Positions 51,001 to 55,657 of a stretch of DNA of 64,000 nucleotides are shown here, piece by piece; position 1 is the stretch's first letter, and every line of letters begins with the position of its first letter. The translations under genes were made by a program, and so were the position numbers. The stretch spans positions 32,478 to 96,477 of the forward strand of contig DAAP01000024.1 of NCBI GenBank assembly GCA_001701165.1, written 5' to 3'. The notes under the pieces were generated by a model. That model searched no databases. It saw only the letters and a list, made by a program, of their open reading frames with translations, and was not told the origin of the DNA. Source of the stretch: Bacteroidales bacterium H4 (GTDB lineage Bacteria; Bacteroidota; Bacteroidia; Bacteroidales; Muribaculaceae).

Positions 51001-53333
51001 CTGCGCCCTGTAAGAATATAGTAGGCTTTTGCGCGTGCGGACTGGCTTACATTGCCGTCCTGCATGAGTTCTTCCATTGAGGAATAGCCGTCAAATTCGG
51101 GATTGCGACTGATTGTTTCAGCCTCAACACGCTCGGCTCTCAACTCGATTGCTCCCTCGGCAGGGTTAGGCTGAGATGCTTCCTGCACTCGGTCACGGCT
51201 GAACAGGTCGGCAAGTTCGCCATAGCCTGCTCTGCGCAGTTCTTCGCGCTCATCGGCGGTGAATGACAAATCGCTCGGGCTTGCATCCAAATTCCTGCGC
51301 AGACGTTCCTCGAAGTCCATGCGGTTGTGGTTGCGCTCTGCCTGCGTGAGCGGTCGGCCGTCAACCGGCTTGACTGGGCGCAGACTGGCGATAACTCGCG
51401 GTGCGCTCTTGAGTCCGTGCTGTGCCTTGAAGCCTAACATCATCGCCATGTTGTCAGTCCACACGTCCATTGCATCGGCATCGCCGTTTATCCATTCGGG
51501 AACAGAGAATATTGTACCCTCGGCAAGGGTCGATACTGCAACCTCGCCGAGGCGCACGCCTGCCTTGCCTGCTGTGGAGGTGGTTGCCTTGACAGTTTTG
51601 TCAGCGACATTGCCGATGACTGGCGACAATGTGCCAGTCACGCTACCGAGTATGAGGCCATGACCGCCTGCGCTCAACACCGCTCCGGCTGAATAGCCCT
51701 CGTTCTCTCCAGTTTCGGGGTTGATGTGACCGCCGTGCAGGAACTGGCTCTCACCCTCTTTCAGCATTTCGTATGTGGCGAAGTTGCCACCGCCTGCGGC
51801 CGCCCCGGTGATGATACGACCGGTGAGCGAGGACGAGAAGAGGCGTGAGCCTACCTGCGTACTCATTGACGTGGCGGCTCTGCCTGCTACGATACGACCG
51901 CCGATGTTGATTGCTCCTTTGCCTGCAAGTGAGCCGACACCGCCCGACACCCATGTCACGGGGTCAACCGCCATACCGATAACGGTGCCTGCAATCTGTG
52001 CCACGCGGTGATTCTTGCCATACTCGCCCATAGCGGCCTCGTAAGCTGCAAGGTCGCCACTCGTTCCTGCTTGGCTTCGGGCAAGACCTTTGCTGATCGA
52101 GTTAATCACGTTCATGTCGGCGACAGTACGACCGAAGTATTCCAGTGTACTTTTTGGCGTGTTCTGCTGAACGGCATACTGATATACGGCATTGTCGGTT
52201 AACTGGCGTGCCATCTGCGATGCGGTTGCCTGCAATTCCTCTTCGGGAGCGTCCGAGTATTGCTGACGCAGGCGGTTGTAGCAGTTGGCAGTCACCTTTG
52301 AGCCTGCACGCGCCCACGCATTGTCCATCATCTTCTGGAGGTCAAAGCGTGTCATGTGTGAAATATTGTCGGCGTGGCGGTTCATGGACGTTGTAACGAT
52401 ACGCATTTCACGTCCACCGCCCATAGCGGCATAATTGCTCCATTCGCGGTCGGCATTGCGCTCTTTGTCTGCCTTGTGCGCGGCCTCGGCTTCCTGCCAA
52501 AGTTCCGCCACGGCATCATAGGCAGGGGCCTGTGCGTCATACTGCGCCTGCACCTCCACATCTTCGGGCTTGGCAGGGTCAAGTCCGTTCTGCTTCATGC
52601 GGTTCTCAAACTGGTGACGCAACCTATTTTTACGAGCGGTATCCTCGGCGCGGTCGGCCGCGAACTGGCTTGTTGTCAGACTGCCATCGGGCATGAGCCA
52701 CTGGGTTACTGGCTTGCCGTCAACATACTCCACACCATAAGGCTGTGGCGAACCGCCGTCATAAATTTGACTGGATGGAACGTTAAGCCCCGGTCCTGCG
52801 GTTGTCTTAGTCCCTGCGAGTTGTGCTTGGAACTTCTTGGCGGCCCTCTTCTTCCTGCCTTCGGGTGTGAACGGCTCGGTCATGCGCTGAACCTGCGCGA
52901 TACGCGCCTTTGACTTCTGATTGAAGTCGTTGAGCATGGTGTGAATCTGATACGACATCCGTATCTTATCCTGTTCGGTGGGTTGCCATGCAGGTTGCTT
53001 TGGCTGTTGAGGAGCGGGCGCAGGTGCTGACCGGGTCGGGGCTTGCGCTGTAGGTGCAGGCGTGGAAGCCGGGGCATGAGCCGCCGGGGTTGCCTGCTGA
53101 CGAGGCGCGGAGGCAGGCGCAGGGGCAGGTTGAGCCGTCTGCGGAGCATACATACTGTTGAAATCTGCCATGCTCCCCATGTTCAGACCCATGCCCTTGG
53201 CTTTCTCATAGTACCACTGGCGGTCTGCTTCGTTGGCAAGAGAGGATGTGAACTCCTGCTCCGTGCCAACATTGTAGCCTTTGGCTTTCAATTTGCCGTA
53301 TAGCCACTTAATATCATCGCTATTTGTTGCCAT
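33090..53333 (-). CDS. giant 6747-residue polyvalent (injected) protein
   Basis: One uninterrupted frame of over 20 kb. Recognisable parts by residue: 1-63, twofold helical motif (LYGKLKAKGYNVG / YYEKAKGMGLNMG); 64-115, Pro/Ala linker; 440-600, Gly-rich hydrophobic stretches; 1485-1865, DdrB-like ParB domain (VLSGNNRTMSGD); 2030-2165, pyrophosphatase-like domain (DGDHIDVFLSD); 2590-2660, helical DarB-type segment; 3370-3620, N6-adenine methylase (VLEGSAGIGN, NVPF at 3513); 4167-4710, SNF2-type helicase (HEVGTGKT, DEAH at 4362, QRNGRALRQGN); 5372, HEVAGH metallopeptidase-like site; 5700-6747, LPD38-like helical end. P1 DarB/DdrB-type proteins are injected and protect DNA from restriction. It follows two ejection-type genes, so virion packaging is likely. 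Confidence 0.88.
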   Translation of the reverse strand: MATNSDDIKWLYGKLKAKGYNVGTEQEFTSSLANEADRQWYYEKAKGMGLNMGSMADFNSMYAPQTAQPAPAPASAPRQQATPAAHAPASTPAPTAQAPTRSAPAPAPQQPKQPAWQPTEQDKIRMSYQIHTMLNDFNQKSKARIAQVQRMTEPFTPEGRKKRAAKKFQAQLAGTKTTAGPGLNVPSSQIYDGGSPQPYGVEYVDGKPVTQWLMPDGSLTTSQFAADRAEDTARKNRLRHQFENRMKQNGLDPAKPEDVEVQAQYDAQAPAYDAVAELWQEAEAAHKADKERNADREWSNYAAMGGGREMRIVTTSMNRHADNISHMTRFDLQKMMDNAWARAGSKVTANCYNRLRQQYSDAPEEELQATASQMARQLTDNAVYQYAVQQNTPKSTLEYFGRTVADMNVINSISKGLARSQAGTSGDLAAYEAAMGEYGKNHRVAQIAGTVIGMAVDPVTWVSGGVGSLAGKGAINIGGRIVAGRAATSMSTQVGSRLFSSSLTGRIITGAAAGGGNFATYEMLKEGESQFLHGGHINPETGENEGYSAGAVLSAGGHGLILGSVTGTLSPVIGNVADKTVKATTSTAGKAGVRLGEVAVSTLAEGTIFSVPEWINGDADAMDVWTDNMAMMLGFKAQHGLKSAPRVIASLRPVKPVDGRPLTQAERNHNRMDFEERLRRNLDASPSDLSFTADEREELRRAGYGELADLFSRDRVQEASQPNPAEGAIELRAERVEAETISRNPEFDGYSSMEELMQDGNVSQSARAKAYYILTGRRLPMASVTGYTTNTDADGRVTVNSIAANGEVVTSRTFKNEQEAKQETDNIMRQAELNSVDVGERYKEAVADDMVLDAAISEVSPGADPATIKRIYRAVKAGNKDVTELQKQLVEFLDDAIERNRDIADRYRPEAIREALKEETGIDVDAVLRKMPSKRTKAEQDAVKTYLERLFPEEARQQASEPTAEQAEAQSQYEQGRELFGRFEEGDPTVQADVDAIALRMQEAYQAVEDAFGSEAEYYMFHVNENPWVLVDDPELTVEQKDAVLYYINAKAALDGVMDASNEVADRKRAEVEESVAKRTHKDNGVIIPATMKVDDRPVYIVKGDVVMFPDGSAVDVHNSSESVVVMDAQTGEYQFTSPDQIFKVSEAVNPQDELDTALSVIEQEQMNIFGDNALAPEESAEGEEPQPDEADPFAQPAEAETPATADTEAYDRGYESGLNDAKNFDDVKLNAEIENLRNDADRLTDFGRGMLEAYEYEQQNRTMEAQSVPEMPETVPSAENGQQTALSRIPLNEKGEPSFEAVDKETAWDGLVEAVGGEDDAVEIALAQVQQATADLEALNKKPPTMKAPKLKGSPMAMAEAKRKAAEQYQNDLAQYNQQIAEAQARIDAWNGIVAVHNTRKAELRRQQEEERRQRDAIAHDEAVALFEEEQRIKAEKQAEQERIGVHAVNPKIKDKWDAAPKVEGNADAITLPDGSTLTGRYVLTEARAASPSHDVNKAYQPTEGFPIDENGQSVNDRDYMRDKDAQQIVEGMASSYDNRALQDPVIVSRDGVVLSGNNRTMSGDLAAGRGTDKAYVDYLAQFGHKKFGFTTEQVAGMKNPRVVFVPDEALPYDATTFARFNAQEKKSQGKPEAAVKLGKIVPDNVFNVIVNDISRYDRLSDYYADEKAVAQALGALMQAGVINDMQMPELRTGTALSAAGKELIENTLIGKVFQASPDAVRQIISVPTLRQSIVMGLSEIANNRALARNGYDISDELSKAVDLVARAKTAMPDVYTNGMPVSPFGRMQGLFDDEFGDSRVTDATALLLADILNSGRPSDLRKILTTYNNEASQASGGQMDMFSGSIPTKEEILTTVIEHFRNATPKEQQALVDAAIAERKRRAEADAEQRERSEASEQTSHDDERRAEPQQPVAGDTELEPLGKDRNDPYEDTPEEAALRARISVGEEWEEEGPAPDKPIYKRKLYVDGKHEVIQTDAPDKNGSYTGSQLTFDGRDFGDFKEIADYIDGGMQAQQAEPTEAQKAAGNYKMEHRRVDGYNISIENAKGSVRRGTGVDGKPWETTMQNDYGYIRGTEGVDGDHIDVFLSDTPEEGDVFVVDQVNEDGSFDEHKVMYGFPTEQAARDAYLSNYEPGWTGLGAITHVSKDEFKKWIQSSRRKTKPFAEYKSVKPIEGNGMIGRSLTEQEATELIARMKAAAEVAPSIELTPENWIAQFGEDGTVETPIGIVKMGANQLLKLYSLKRTEYFSMIHPTLNTPDVIIEKNAPAEGAERDSKYLFVKTFIKPDGSRLVHFESVTVQRDGMEVSISSHEAEGKAIKKEMQNGKILHLSESLSPSSERYLTEAPSESEGPDLVPTSDNIVKGKEREDGQSLILPSESSEEAGALSGPTLDSPSDRKVNTLSADKQTESAESSKPYTITPTTYTNKKGKTSDVHLVKFNRELTAEEKAALDTFAREPLTEGKKTSRGWYDRKQGGYMMRSEEAARQLAEMIGNEEAVADAQPMTADELREAVAPAASAEKKPARKPKKAPINRVSLEDVMTDLSTKGETKLSDHAEPVKAEPEQQHEISDDEMKSLADELRDLLGIGDDEGDTNIKFRDPGELTAQERQRIQSAGIRLAMGLIERGTTAFPDYATKMVGLLGDKIRPWLKSFYEGARWTPGYDKYTFTPTEQVATFDVQNFDKKQADPIAQAAMIVEERKSGAASAQAQKELTETRNKNRRENDKQTEADTAALAEKAEAVAGEAEVTAQSAGTGEAGRKRILRDLKRVDDTLEEVNDQLALLGYYEAEEVDKDFNEAYGYMRNAEKKAVKDAVDLAKQLVNDLGLGLDKVTGSTTANRGKRKNAVTANIAPAGGDISIRLPLNEGRELYITIGLDPSVTPGDVTYSGDNLQTTRIMYRVEWPDEKGHVSFDRMGRNCWADANVTYADLLNGIQREAKEYLPSSTPAEEPAKAEPQKEAYHGTVTLKDGREAVVISANHVQNIGEPSRLTDYIVGVKGEPGTIKISPDEIAHAGAPTAEDKPSTPAQAEETHNGYKIGDEVLWDRYGNDKWEKQTIVDFEKDGSPIFDSMGMGMMMEIGDWSRIKPADGIFGEAQRVVRKTAEDKQARAERANAVADEVMQDKMVSEIFDIYMKKFGSRKEELADTWSEGKSEAINIRLPYVRRQITQRLVADKIFSTEKEADRFFHDEILPRLEKQWMSKAATDNAVSVLKGGKKPAKKRTEVKPEQPVADLFGGLFDEPISNEKKTDVQPRPGTAERERGHEPQSHEPLGESQRNEVKGTDRRGMGGRSSVNPMSDGERGAGVPRKPKSQPVIEPVPESERKNIRNNHAERGVDYAPKGEDARIKANMEAIELAKRLLDAGETATPEQMAVLRKFSGWGGLGKAFNEQGYTPNPIAKRLKELLGEDGYQDAVDSRRSAYYTPAEVIDTMWDVARAMGFKGGNVLEGSAGIGNIIGLMPTDMSERSSIHAVEIDRTTGGILSLLYPDAKVEIQGFEKTRVQNGTVDLAITNVPFITGAKVFDETGDKDLSKKFHDIHDFCIAKNIRKLREGGIGIFITSSGTMDNSKELRLWIIGEGNADVVGAFRMHNKTFGGTGATSDIIVVRKRVNGKPSPNAIDVTDAIGVRVADYDTGDTRKVKGQEIPVIKQYSMMYNKYFAEHPENMAGEMMFNFERGETRFPTSRALFPVKEKEQSKMLVEWAGSFADMEEEATAAPKVEDEITRINEQLGEGVKEGSMVLNSQGELCMARMGEAVPLGLNKNKVKGHTKAECFKAYSAIKKALSDVLEYQSSNEGDEELAPLLKELNRAFDTFTRTYGNLHKNTAISFLRNDVDFSSILALETYSEKGDKKGNKVVKVGKTDIFSRRVIDTEKEPQPTTIKDAILASLYKSGGVDVEYIGQALGKPTEEVKREIVSSGLGFENPSTGTMEVSYKYLSGNVREKLHIAQENNADGRYDANIKALEGVMPMTIPAHLIEFSLGSSWIEPKLYEDFVFEKTGLRVTLTNAGGTWFMKTPWSTFNEKNRAMAVVSKMCDKTIMGHELIEAAITNRQITVSKTEKHYDGSTETITDKAATAECGTKIDEIRAEFKDWAREHMQADPAMSARIEQTYNDQFNNYVPMSIPDEFVPQHFGGQVSELHGHPFALRPHQGRAVVRGTTEPILLAHEVGTGKTYTLITTAMEMRRLGTARKPMIVVQNATVGQFVESAKEIYPNAKVLTIEEADRTAEGRKNFYAKIKYNDWDMIVVPQSVFERIPDSEEREMAYVKDIIEEKMKVLEAMRDADSDGRSMIVRQAERELAEQEARLAELTETMQVKKKKRDEKREATTRQNAEVRALEMLDREVDDVENFDDMGIDAILVDEAHEYKHLGFATAMQRGVKGVDSSYSKKSQGVFLKAQAVMERNNGRNVVFATGTPISNTAAEIWTFMRYLMPVDTMKSYGIYYFDDFVRNFGNIAQMVEFSTNGKFKENNRFAGYVNLPELVRIWSSVADTVLTREAGGVSDKIPDMEGGKPQDIYLPQTRALRSVMKYVKAELDRYDKMTGKEKKENSHIPLTMYGIAKAAAVDVRLVVPNAEDDPNSKTNATVRETLRSLRDSEKYKGTVAIFSDNYQNKQSGFNLYEDIRKKLIAEGVPAEQIVVIKPGMTVKRKLDIFEKVNAGEIRVIMGSTFTLGTGVNIQERLHTLIHVDAPNRPMDYTQRNGRALRQGNLHKDMGIPVRIIRFGVEDSLDVTAYQRLKTKGAIADSIMNGSKMMQNSMENRVLEEEEDSFGDMTAQLSGSEYAILKNQAEREVRNLTAKQKGHDLDQIYVHNQLPKVEGFIKGAERRIEIETKNLEIIGSHFPDGTIKKITIGKLTFDSVAAMEDFFKEQNAKMNEAAENVREGADNYTSKLVVDVDGLKFEVTTTVSRTVDSKGQGTLTFEPERNVTYSCEELGIKDQAIKGNRLKNIMQKISEDIVTGRESRELLSRGQQQLAHYTEERTQLEQRNGREFPYKKELAEAKERLAKYEEAMKKELAKKEAKYAELDKSVETASDITLTDEDSTDTPTTGDGNKYRLVAERELLDFLDAQPLKKGYRYSQWANMGVLPPMTAKQNGEWRAPMIFSSWEQSEEGMRKENGKADLVQGNGRTTGDVAYNPYFHIRTSPLNDQFTAAYDRPELLVVEGYYPESEETSGYQAEGAKDSVGLMDWHSGSVNGQLSDDTKVQTMLSRYFKPGRIVPWSEVADLIMERVGDQKITFPINAVPPMLRAELAKRGAKFGDISGSVAEADIPMLNELRDRVNAGEWDAGLEKVRAYLDAYESSTEAKEARVADLSARANTPVRIVRTQEEADALPTRRERRAKGWWSAKDDEVVIVLPNNVNVADVDNTFVHEVAGHKGLRALVGEERFDEFLGEIYDHASNPIRKVIDKMTDRMVSEEADRLRTRKAQSHERAGEDVNANYYTDMAEARVEAEKKREDFRKEATEEYMSDLGGRIGSEGFEKMSRDELTLWGKIKAKVQAFLDKFLQGLKIAKSIRLNDKDLSYILYKSWKNLRKKDVFADAEDVVMRRRTGYDADEVTRFRDPGLGLEETITKMKAEAMQANAGNLQAKRDAMRAIDGNLNHLRQAMARQREYDITTVKSVADLARVLMDNNLLDDLSKYETKRILGAINNVVGKQDVSQYVQKVMDIMVDNQLRMGANTLGRLLSIRGSRVDARGIEVQGELDPDGQRIAQVVRKSTSLPKDDIDNRIAEAINRMSSTDQAIADDATIEYAGLQIARQYVEDITESKAEEKALRDSIKEAKEAKDAGQMTEDAYRQYVESTEDAIRQNKIERAEAFHSLVEQVGGVLSESVERAKAWREAEKQRVEEIHHNANSDMEGRPTDEHHKDDRMQKMANNSFARFLLSPLATFDQMLRMFGKKNSRGEGYLWNRYMRDWVTATEKEYIGYRDALKVLDAKVSEIYGKDMTWGDLFTIDRKLPKASVRFFDGGEMKDHELTQGNLLYIYMADKMSDGRMKLRRMGITEEDIEDIMNFLDPKFMQLADWMQEEFLVDKRNEYNEVHKRMFGASMAAIENYFPLKILANARLEDVDVADDTTDTALPATSTGSIIKRKRNNLALDVTGANAFSVILDHLQQMERWAAFAEFNRDLNTLLSYKRFRNQVMNMSSVYGAGKTLWNNFRNVCSMAAGAYRPPIATLDKSAVNIAKGVTAAKVSFRVFTALKQFLSMPAYASDSNPLYLAANIANPIGAWRWSMENLPLFEKRWRSRMAGDPRLLKSEMDWKMWRSRVVELASRVGMAPNAFVDALTVAIGAHAMYQTKLAKYKRQEYDPDVAEERAKQDATILFNQTQQSSEGAFLSTMQVDRSWLSVLFTVFRNSSMSYTRQLYDSIRNIGRRLTPGYKAMSEEFMAKQMRRDGIDPDKADRNAKQEYRRGIIRDLVRVGIFGYVLQLAWNLGAYLPYLIFGDDDDEKDKMWDDVFTHTMFGSIEGLTGGDVYSNTLNAWAKGEKITPWVASKDMPLSSDLENIWSKWNTDEVSAMNDVINLLVQSAVGVNPQSLTDAVVAVMDVCGDDAQTSRECALLMTRIINCPQSQLDKIYFDELGTTGEEASQMTPYEIAERYARYKVRRGAPLTGWAYGNEQREKIMDKYRKKSNTLAKERLTRETDTQASPNMTQWLEEFEATKDRVSDIKKVKSRDEDRYYELLDQLEATPEFSRYEIIRAYKHDVDELTNEWLNARTAAQRDSCAQAILTLKREMVRELSDTQQ
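43388..43600 (-). CDS. possible nested gene inside a linker of the giant gene
   Basis: A 70-residue frame in the +1 phase of the giant gene, starting MKRKLTYNLAPALPSEKED and ending in a strongly protein-like helical segment (LKELTDEEWVDVVASILC, then TESEAQAYLESLRANQ). The giant frame over the same bases is hydrophilic low-complexity sequence (residues about 3245-3316, rich in Gly, Arg, Glu, Pro) just before the methylase domain. That contrast suggests the nested frame is, or once was, the constrained one. No independent promoter is seen. Confidence 0.4.
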   Translation of the reverse strand: MKRKLTYNLAPALPSEKEDTNLNRMNRWERANGMKLKELTDEEWVDVVASILCLTESEAQAYLESLRANQ

Positions 53334-53339
53334 ATCGAA

Positions 53340-54548
53340 TTATCGTCTGCTTGGTGGAGTGTTGTCGTTGTTTGTTCTACGGCTCGGCGGTGTGTTATCT
53401 TCGGGCGCGGGCCGTGCAGGATGACCGCTCTTCTTGGTCTTGGTCGATGTACGCTGTTGTGGCTTGGATTCGGGAGTGCGCCGTGTTTCGGTGTTAGTGG
53501 TTTCCGATACGTCCTCTTCCTGCCATGTGCCGTGCTGTTTAGCGTAGGCATCGGCTGCTTCTTTGGTGCGGAACTTATGCTCACGTCCGTTTTCGTCCCA
53601 TGCAGAGAACTCCGACACGTTGGAGCGGTTATGAGCGGCGGCAGATGCACGGGAATTTGCGGCAGATGCGTCATAACTTCCTCTACGCGCTTTCTCGGTG
53701 GCAAGTTTGGCTCTCTGCATTTCGGGAGCAGCCTCGGCTTCTGCTTGCGCCACGATTGCTTCCTGCTCGGCTCGGTCGGCTTTTCCTTTCTGCTCACGCT
53801 GTTTGTCGGGTTGCAGAGCTGCAAGCCATCCGTGTGCCTCTGCCTCTCGTTGAGCCTTTTCGCGTGCGAGTTTCTGCCGTTCCTGCTGTGCTTCCAGTTC
53901 ACGCAGTGTAGCGGCACGCTGATTCTCAAGGTCGCCGAGTTTGAGGGAGAAGTTAAGATACTGGTCGCGCTTCTTTTCGCGCTCGGCTTTGAGTTGATCG
54001 AGCCGTTTCCCCACGGAGGTGGTCATGCTCCCTTTCTCATGGTTGTACATATTGGGGGCATACTGGGTCGTAAAGAAAAGGTTGCTCAACGCCGAAATGC
54101 CGTCACTTACGGCGGCGATGATGCGTTTCGACTTCTCCCTGCGCTCACGCTTCTTGCGCTGTTCGGGCGTTTCGGGTCGGTTCTCTTCCGAGTCCATCCA
54201 GTCTTGAATGGTCTTGATTTGGCGGTCAGTTCCGGCGGTAGCGTCCACACGCTGTCGCTGTTCGGGCGAGAGTGCAGGAGTTTCGTGTTCAGTGTCGGTG
54301 GAGGCCGCAGGAGATGATGGATTAGCAACATTGACAACACCACGCTCCACCACCTCACGTGCATTCTTGGGGTTGTCGGGTGCGCCTTGATTGGTTACCT
54401 TATCGTACTGTACTGCCTCCAGTCCTGTCGGCTCTTCTTCAGGAGCCGGGGACGCAGGAGAGGCTGGCGGTATTTCCTCGGACGGGGGCTGACTCTGTCT
54501 GAAGTCATACGGCTGTGGCCATACTGGGTTTTTATCTTCTTCTGCCAT
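53340..54548 (-). CDS. ejection-type virion protein, 402 residues
   Basis: Residues 1-130 are a Pro/Glu-rich disordered region (PPSEEIPPASPASPAPEEEP). Residues 130-190 contain RIIAAVSDGISALSNLFFTT, an amphipathic membrane-active segment, and residues 190-300 a long Arg/Glu/Gln coiled coil (LKAEREKKRDQYLNFSLKL). The tail is Arg/Thr/Pro-rich with a repeated NTPPSRR end (DNTPPSRRTNNDNTPPSRR). This composition is typical of internal or ejection proteins of short-tailed phages. It ends 6 bases before the giant gene and starts 12 bases after the 163-residue gene. Confidence 0.65.
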   Translation of the reverse strand: MAEEDKNPVWPQPYDFRQSQPPSEEIPPASPASPAPEEEPTGLEAVQYDKVTNQGAPDNPKNAREVVERGVVNVANPSSPAASTDTEHETPALSPEQRQRVDATAGTDRQIKTIQDWMDSEENRPETPEQRKKRERREKSKRIIAAVSDGISALSNLFFTTQYAPNMYNHEKGSMTTSVGKRLDQLKAEREKKRDQYLNFSLKLGDLENQRAATLRELEAQQERQKLAREKAQREAEAHGWLAALQPDKQREQKGKADRAEQEAIVAQAEAEAAPEMQRAKLATEKARRGSYDASAANSRASAAAHNRSNVSEFSAWDENGREHKFRTKEAADAYAKQHGTWQEEDVSETTNTETRRTPESKPQQRTSTKTKKSGHPARPAPEDNTPPSRRTNNDNTPPSRR

Positions 54549-54560
54549 ATATAGGGGAAA

Positions 54561-55052
54561 TTAGAAAGCTCCTGCTATGCCTGCACCTGCCTGTGCCACA
54601 CCCTGCACGGCTGACGAGATAGCCTGCGCCTTCTGTTGTTCAAGATTATTGAGCGCGTCATTAATCTGCGCGTCACGTTGTTGATACGTCTGCTCGATCT
54701 GGTCTTTGCGAGCTTCGGCATTGACAGCAATCTGCGAGGTGGCATCAGCAAGGGCCTCATTGTTTGCCATTTTTGCGGCTGCAACGCTCTCTTCCGTACC
54801 GCCCATGACAGCCTGCGCTCCTGCGGCCTGTCGGTTACGATTACGGATTGATTCCTCCGTCTTAGTCAGTATGCGTTGAGCATCGGCACGCTGTGTGGCA
54901 TCCTCATAGTATCGGCGGTTATACCAGTCCTTGTTTGCCTGCTGTTGAGCCTGCAAATTTTTTTTGACTTTCTTCATGGCTTTACTCGCCGAGATACCGC
55001 CGAAAATGCTCCCGACAGCCGACAAGCCTGCGCCTACTAAACTTCCAATCAT
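54561..55052 (-). CDS. ejection/pilot-type virion protein, 163 residues
   Basis: An N-terminal Gly-rich hydrophobic segment (LVGAGLSAVGSIFGGISA, residues 4-21) is followed by an almost continuous helix rich in Ala, Gln and Lys (LQAQQQANKDWYNRRYYED; ALNNLEQQKAQAISSAVQG) and a hydrophobic end (AQAGAGIAGAF). The layout is that of DNA pilot or ejection proteins, as in P22 gp7 and similar. It is the first gene of the operon that includes the giant protein, behind late promoter P6. Confidence 0.68.
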   Translation of the reverse strand: MIGSLVGAGLSAVGSIFGGISASKAMKKVKKNLQAQQQANKDWYNRRYYEDATQRADAQRILTKTEESIRNRNRQAAGAQAVMGGTEESVAAAKMANNEALADATSQIAVNAEARKDQIEQTYQQRDAQINDALNNLEQQKAQAISSAVQGVAQAGAGIAGAF

Positions 55053-55063
55053 GTTGACTATGT

Positions 55064-55107
55064 TTCAAAAGTTATAATTCGTGCGCTAATTTACGGCTGT
55101 ATATTTG
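55064..55107 (+). promoter_or_regulatory. late promoter P7 (+, gene at 55132)
   Basis: Box TTCAAAAGTTATAA (55064-55077), exactly 22 bases, then TATATTTG (55100-55107), 24 bases before the ATG. It overlaps the oppositely directed promoter P6. Confidence 0.7.
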
Positions 55108-55129
55108 TAGGTAACTTTTAAGTTTTGAG
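55086..55129 (-). promoter_or_regulatory. late promoter P6 (ejection/giant operon)
   Basis: Minus-strand box CTCAAAACTTAAAA (55129-55116), 22 bases, then TAAATTAG (55093-55086), one change from TAnnTTTG. Box and -7 element flank the -7 element of P7, so the two promoters interlock. Confidence 0.68.
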
Positions 55130-55131
55130 TT

Positions 55132-55536
55132 ATGGCATTAGGAAAGAAAACCGGTGGGCGACAAAAAGGTACGCCCAACAAGAAAAACCCTCTCAAAGGG
55201 TATCTTCGCGCTCATAGCCTCGCATACTTTGAGCCGAAGCCACAGACCGAGGCTGACGGCAGTCCTCGCAAGATTGATTTCACCGACAAGGATGGTGTTA
55301 TACTCAGTACAAGGGTACTGGCTGACGCAGACGGCAACCCGATACAGATGTCGGACTTCGATGTGGATATGATGGTACTGGACGCTAACGAGCGTGTCAG
55401 CGCGGAACTGCGCCTGCTTGAGTTCCACACGCCGAAGATGAAAGCCGTTGAGGTCGATATGGACGTTCATTCATCCATCACGATAGAGGACAGACTGCGT
55501 GACCTCTGCGGAGAAACTGACGAGGACGATGACTGA
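55132..55536 (+). CDS. small DNA-packaging-type protein (GGRxKGTPNK)
   Basis: A 134-residue protein beginning GKKTGGRQKGTPNKKNPLK, a basic motif often seen at the N-terminus of small terminase-like and DUF5681-type phage proteins. The middle (residues 40-85) is beta-rich and the end acidic (GETDEDDD). DNA binding through the N-terminus is likely. It has its own late promoter and terminator. Whether it or the gene at 28548 is the true small terminase cannot be settled here. Confidence 0.68.
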   Translation: MALGKKTGGRQKGTPNKKNPLKGYLRAHSLAYFEPKPQTEADGSPRKIDFTDKDGVILSTRVLADADGNPIQMSDFDVDMMVLDANERVSAELRLLEFHTPKMKAVEVDMDVHSSITIEDRLRDLCGETDEDDD

Positions 55537-55621
55537 CGCGCCCGACCGTCTATCCAATCTACTTTTAGACACAACCATAGGTTTTTGCTCATAGTGAATA
55601 ACGTGAAAATTAATAAACTCG

Positions 55622-55656
55622 AAAGCGACCCGTCCGTGAGGATATGTCGCTTTTTT
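55622..55656 (+). terminator. rho-independent terminator
   Basis: Arms AAAGCGAC (55622-55629) and GTCGCTTT (55646-55653) followed by six T. It closes the 134-residue gene's transcript. Confidence 0.8.
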
Positions 55657-55657
55657 C

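Noticed and set aside
54561..55052. Integrated microvirus pilot-protein gene
   Set aside because: The pilot-like Gly-rich plus Ala/Gln helix layout also fits podophage ejection proteins, and no microvirus capsid or replication gene is adjacent.
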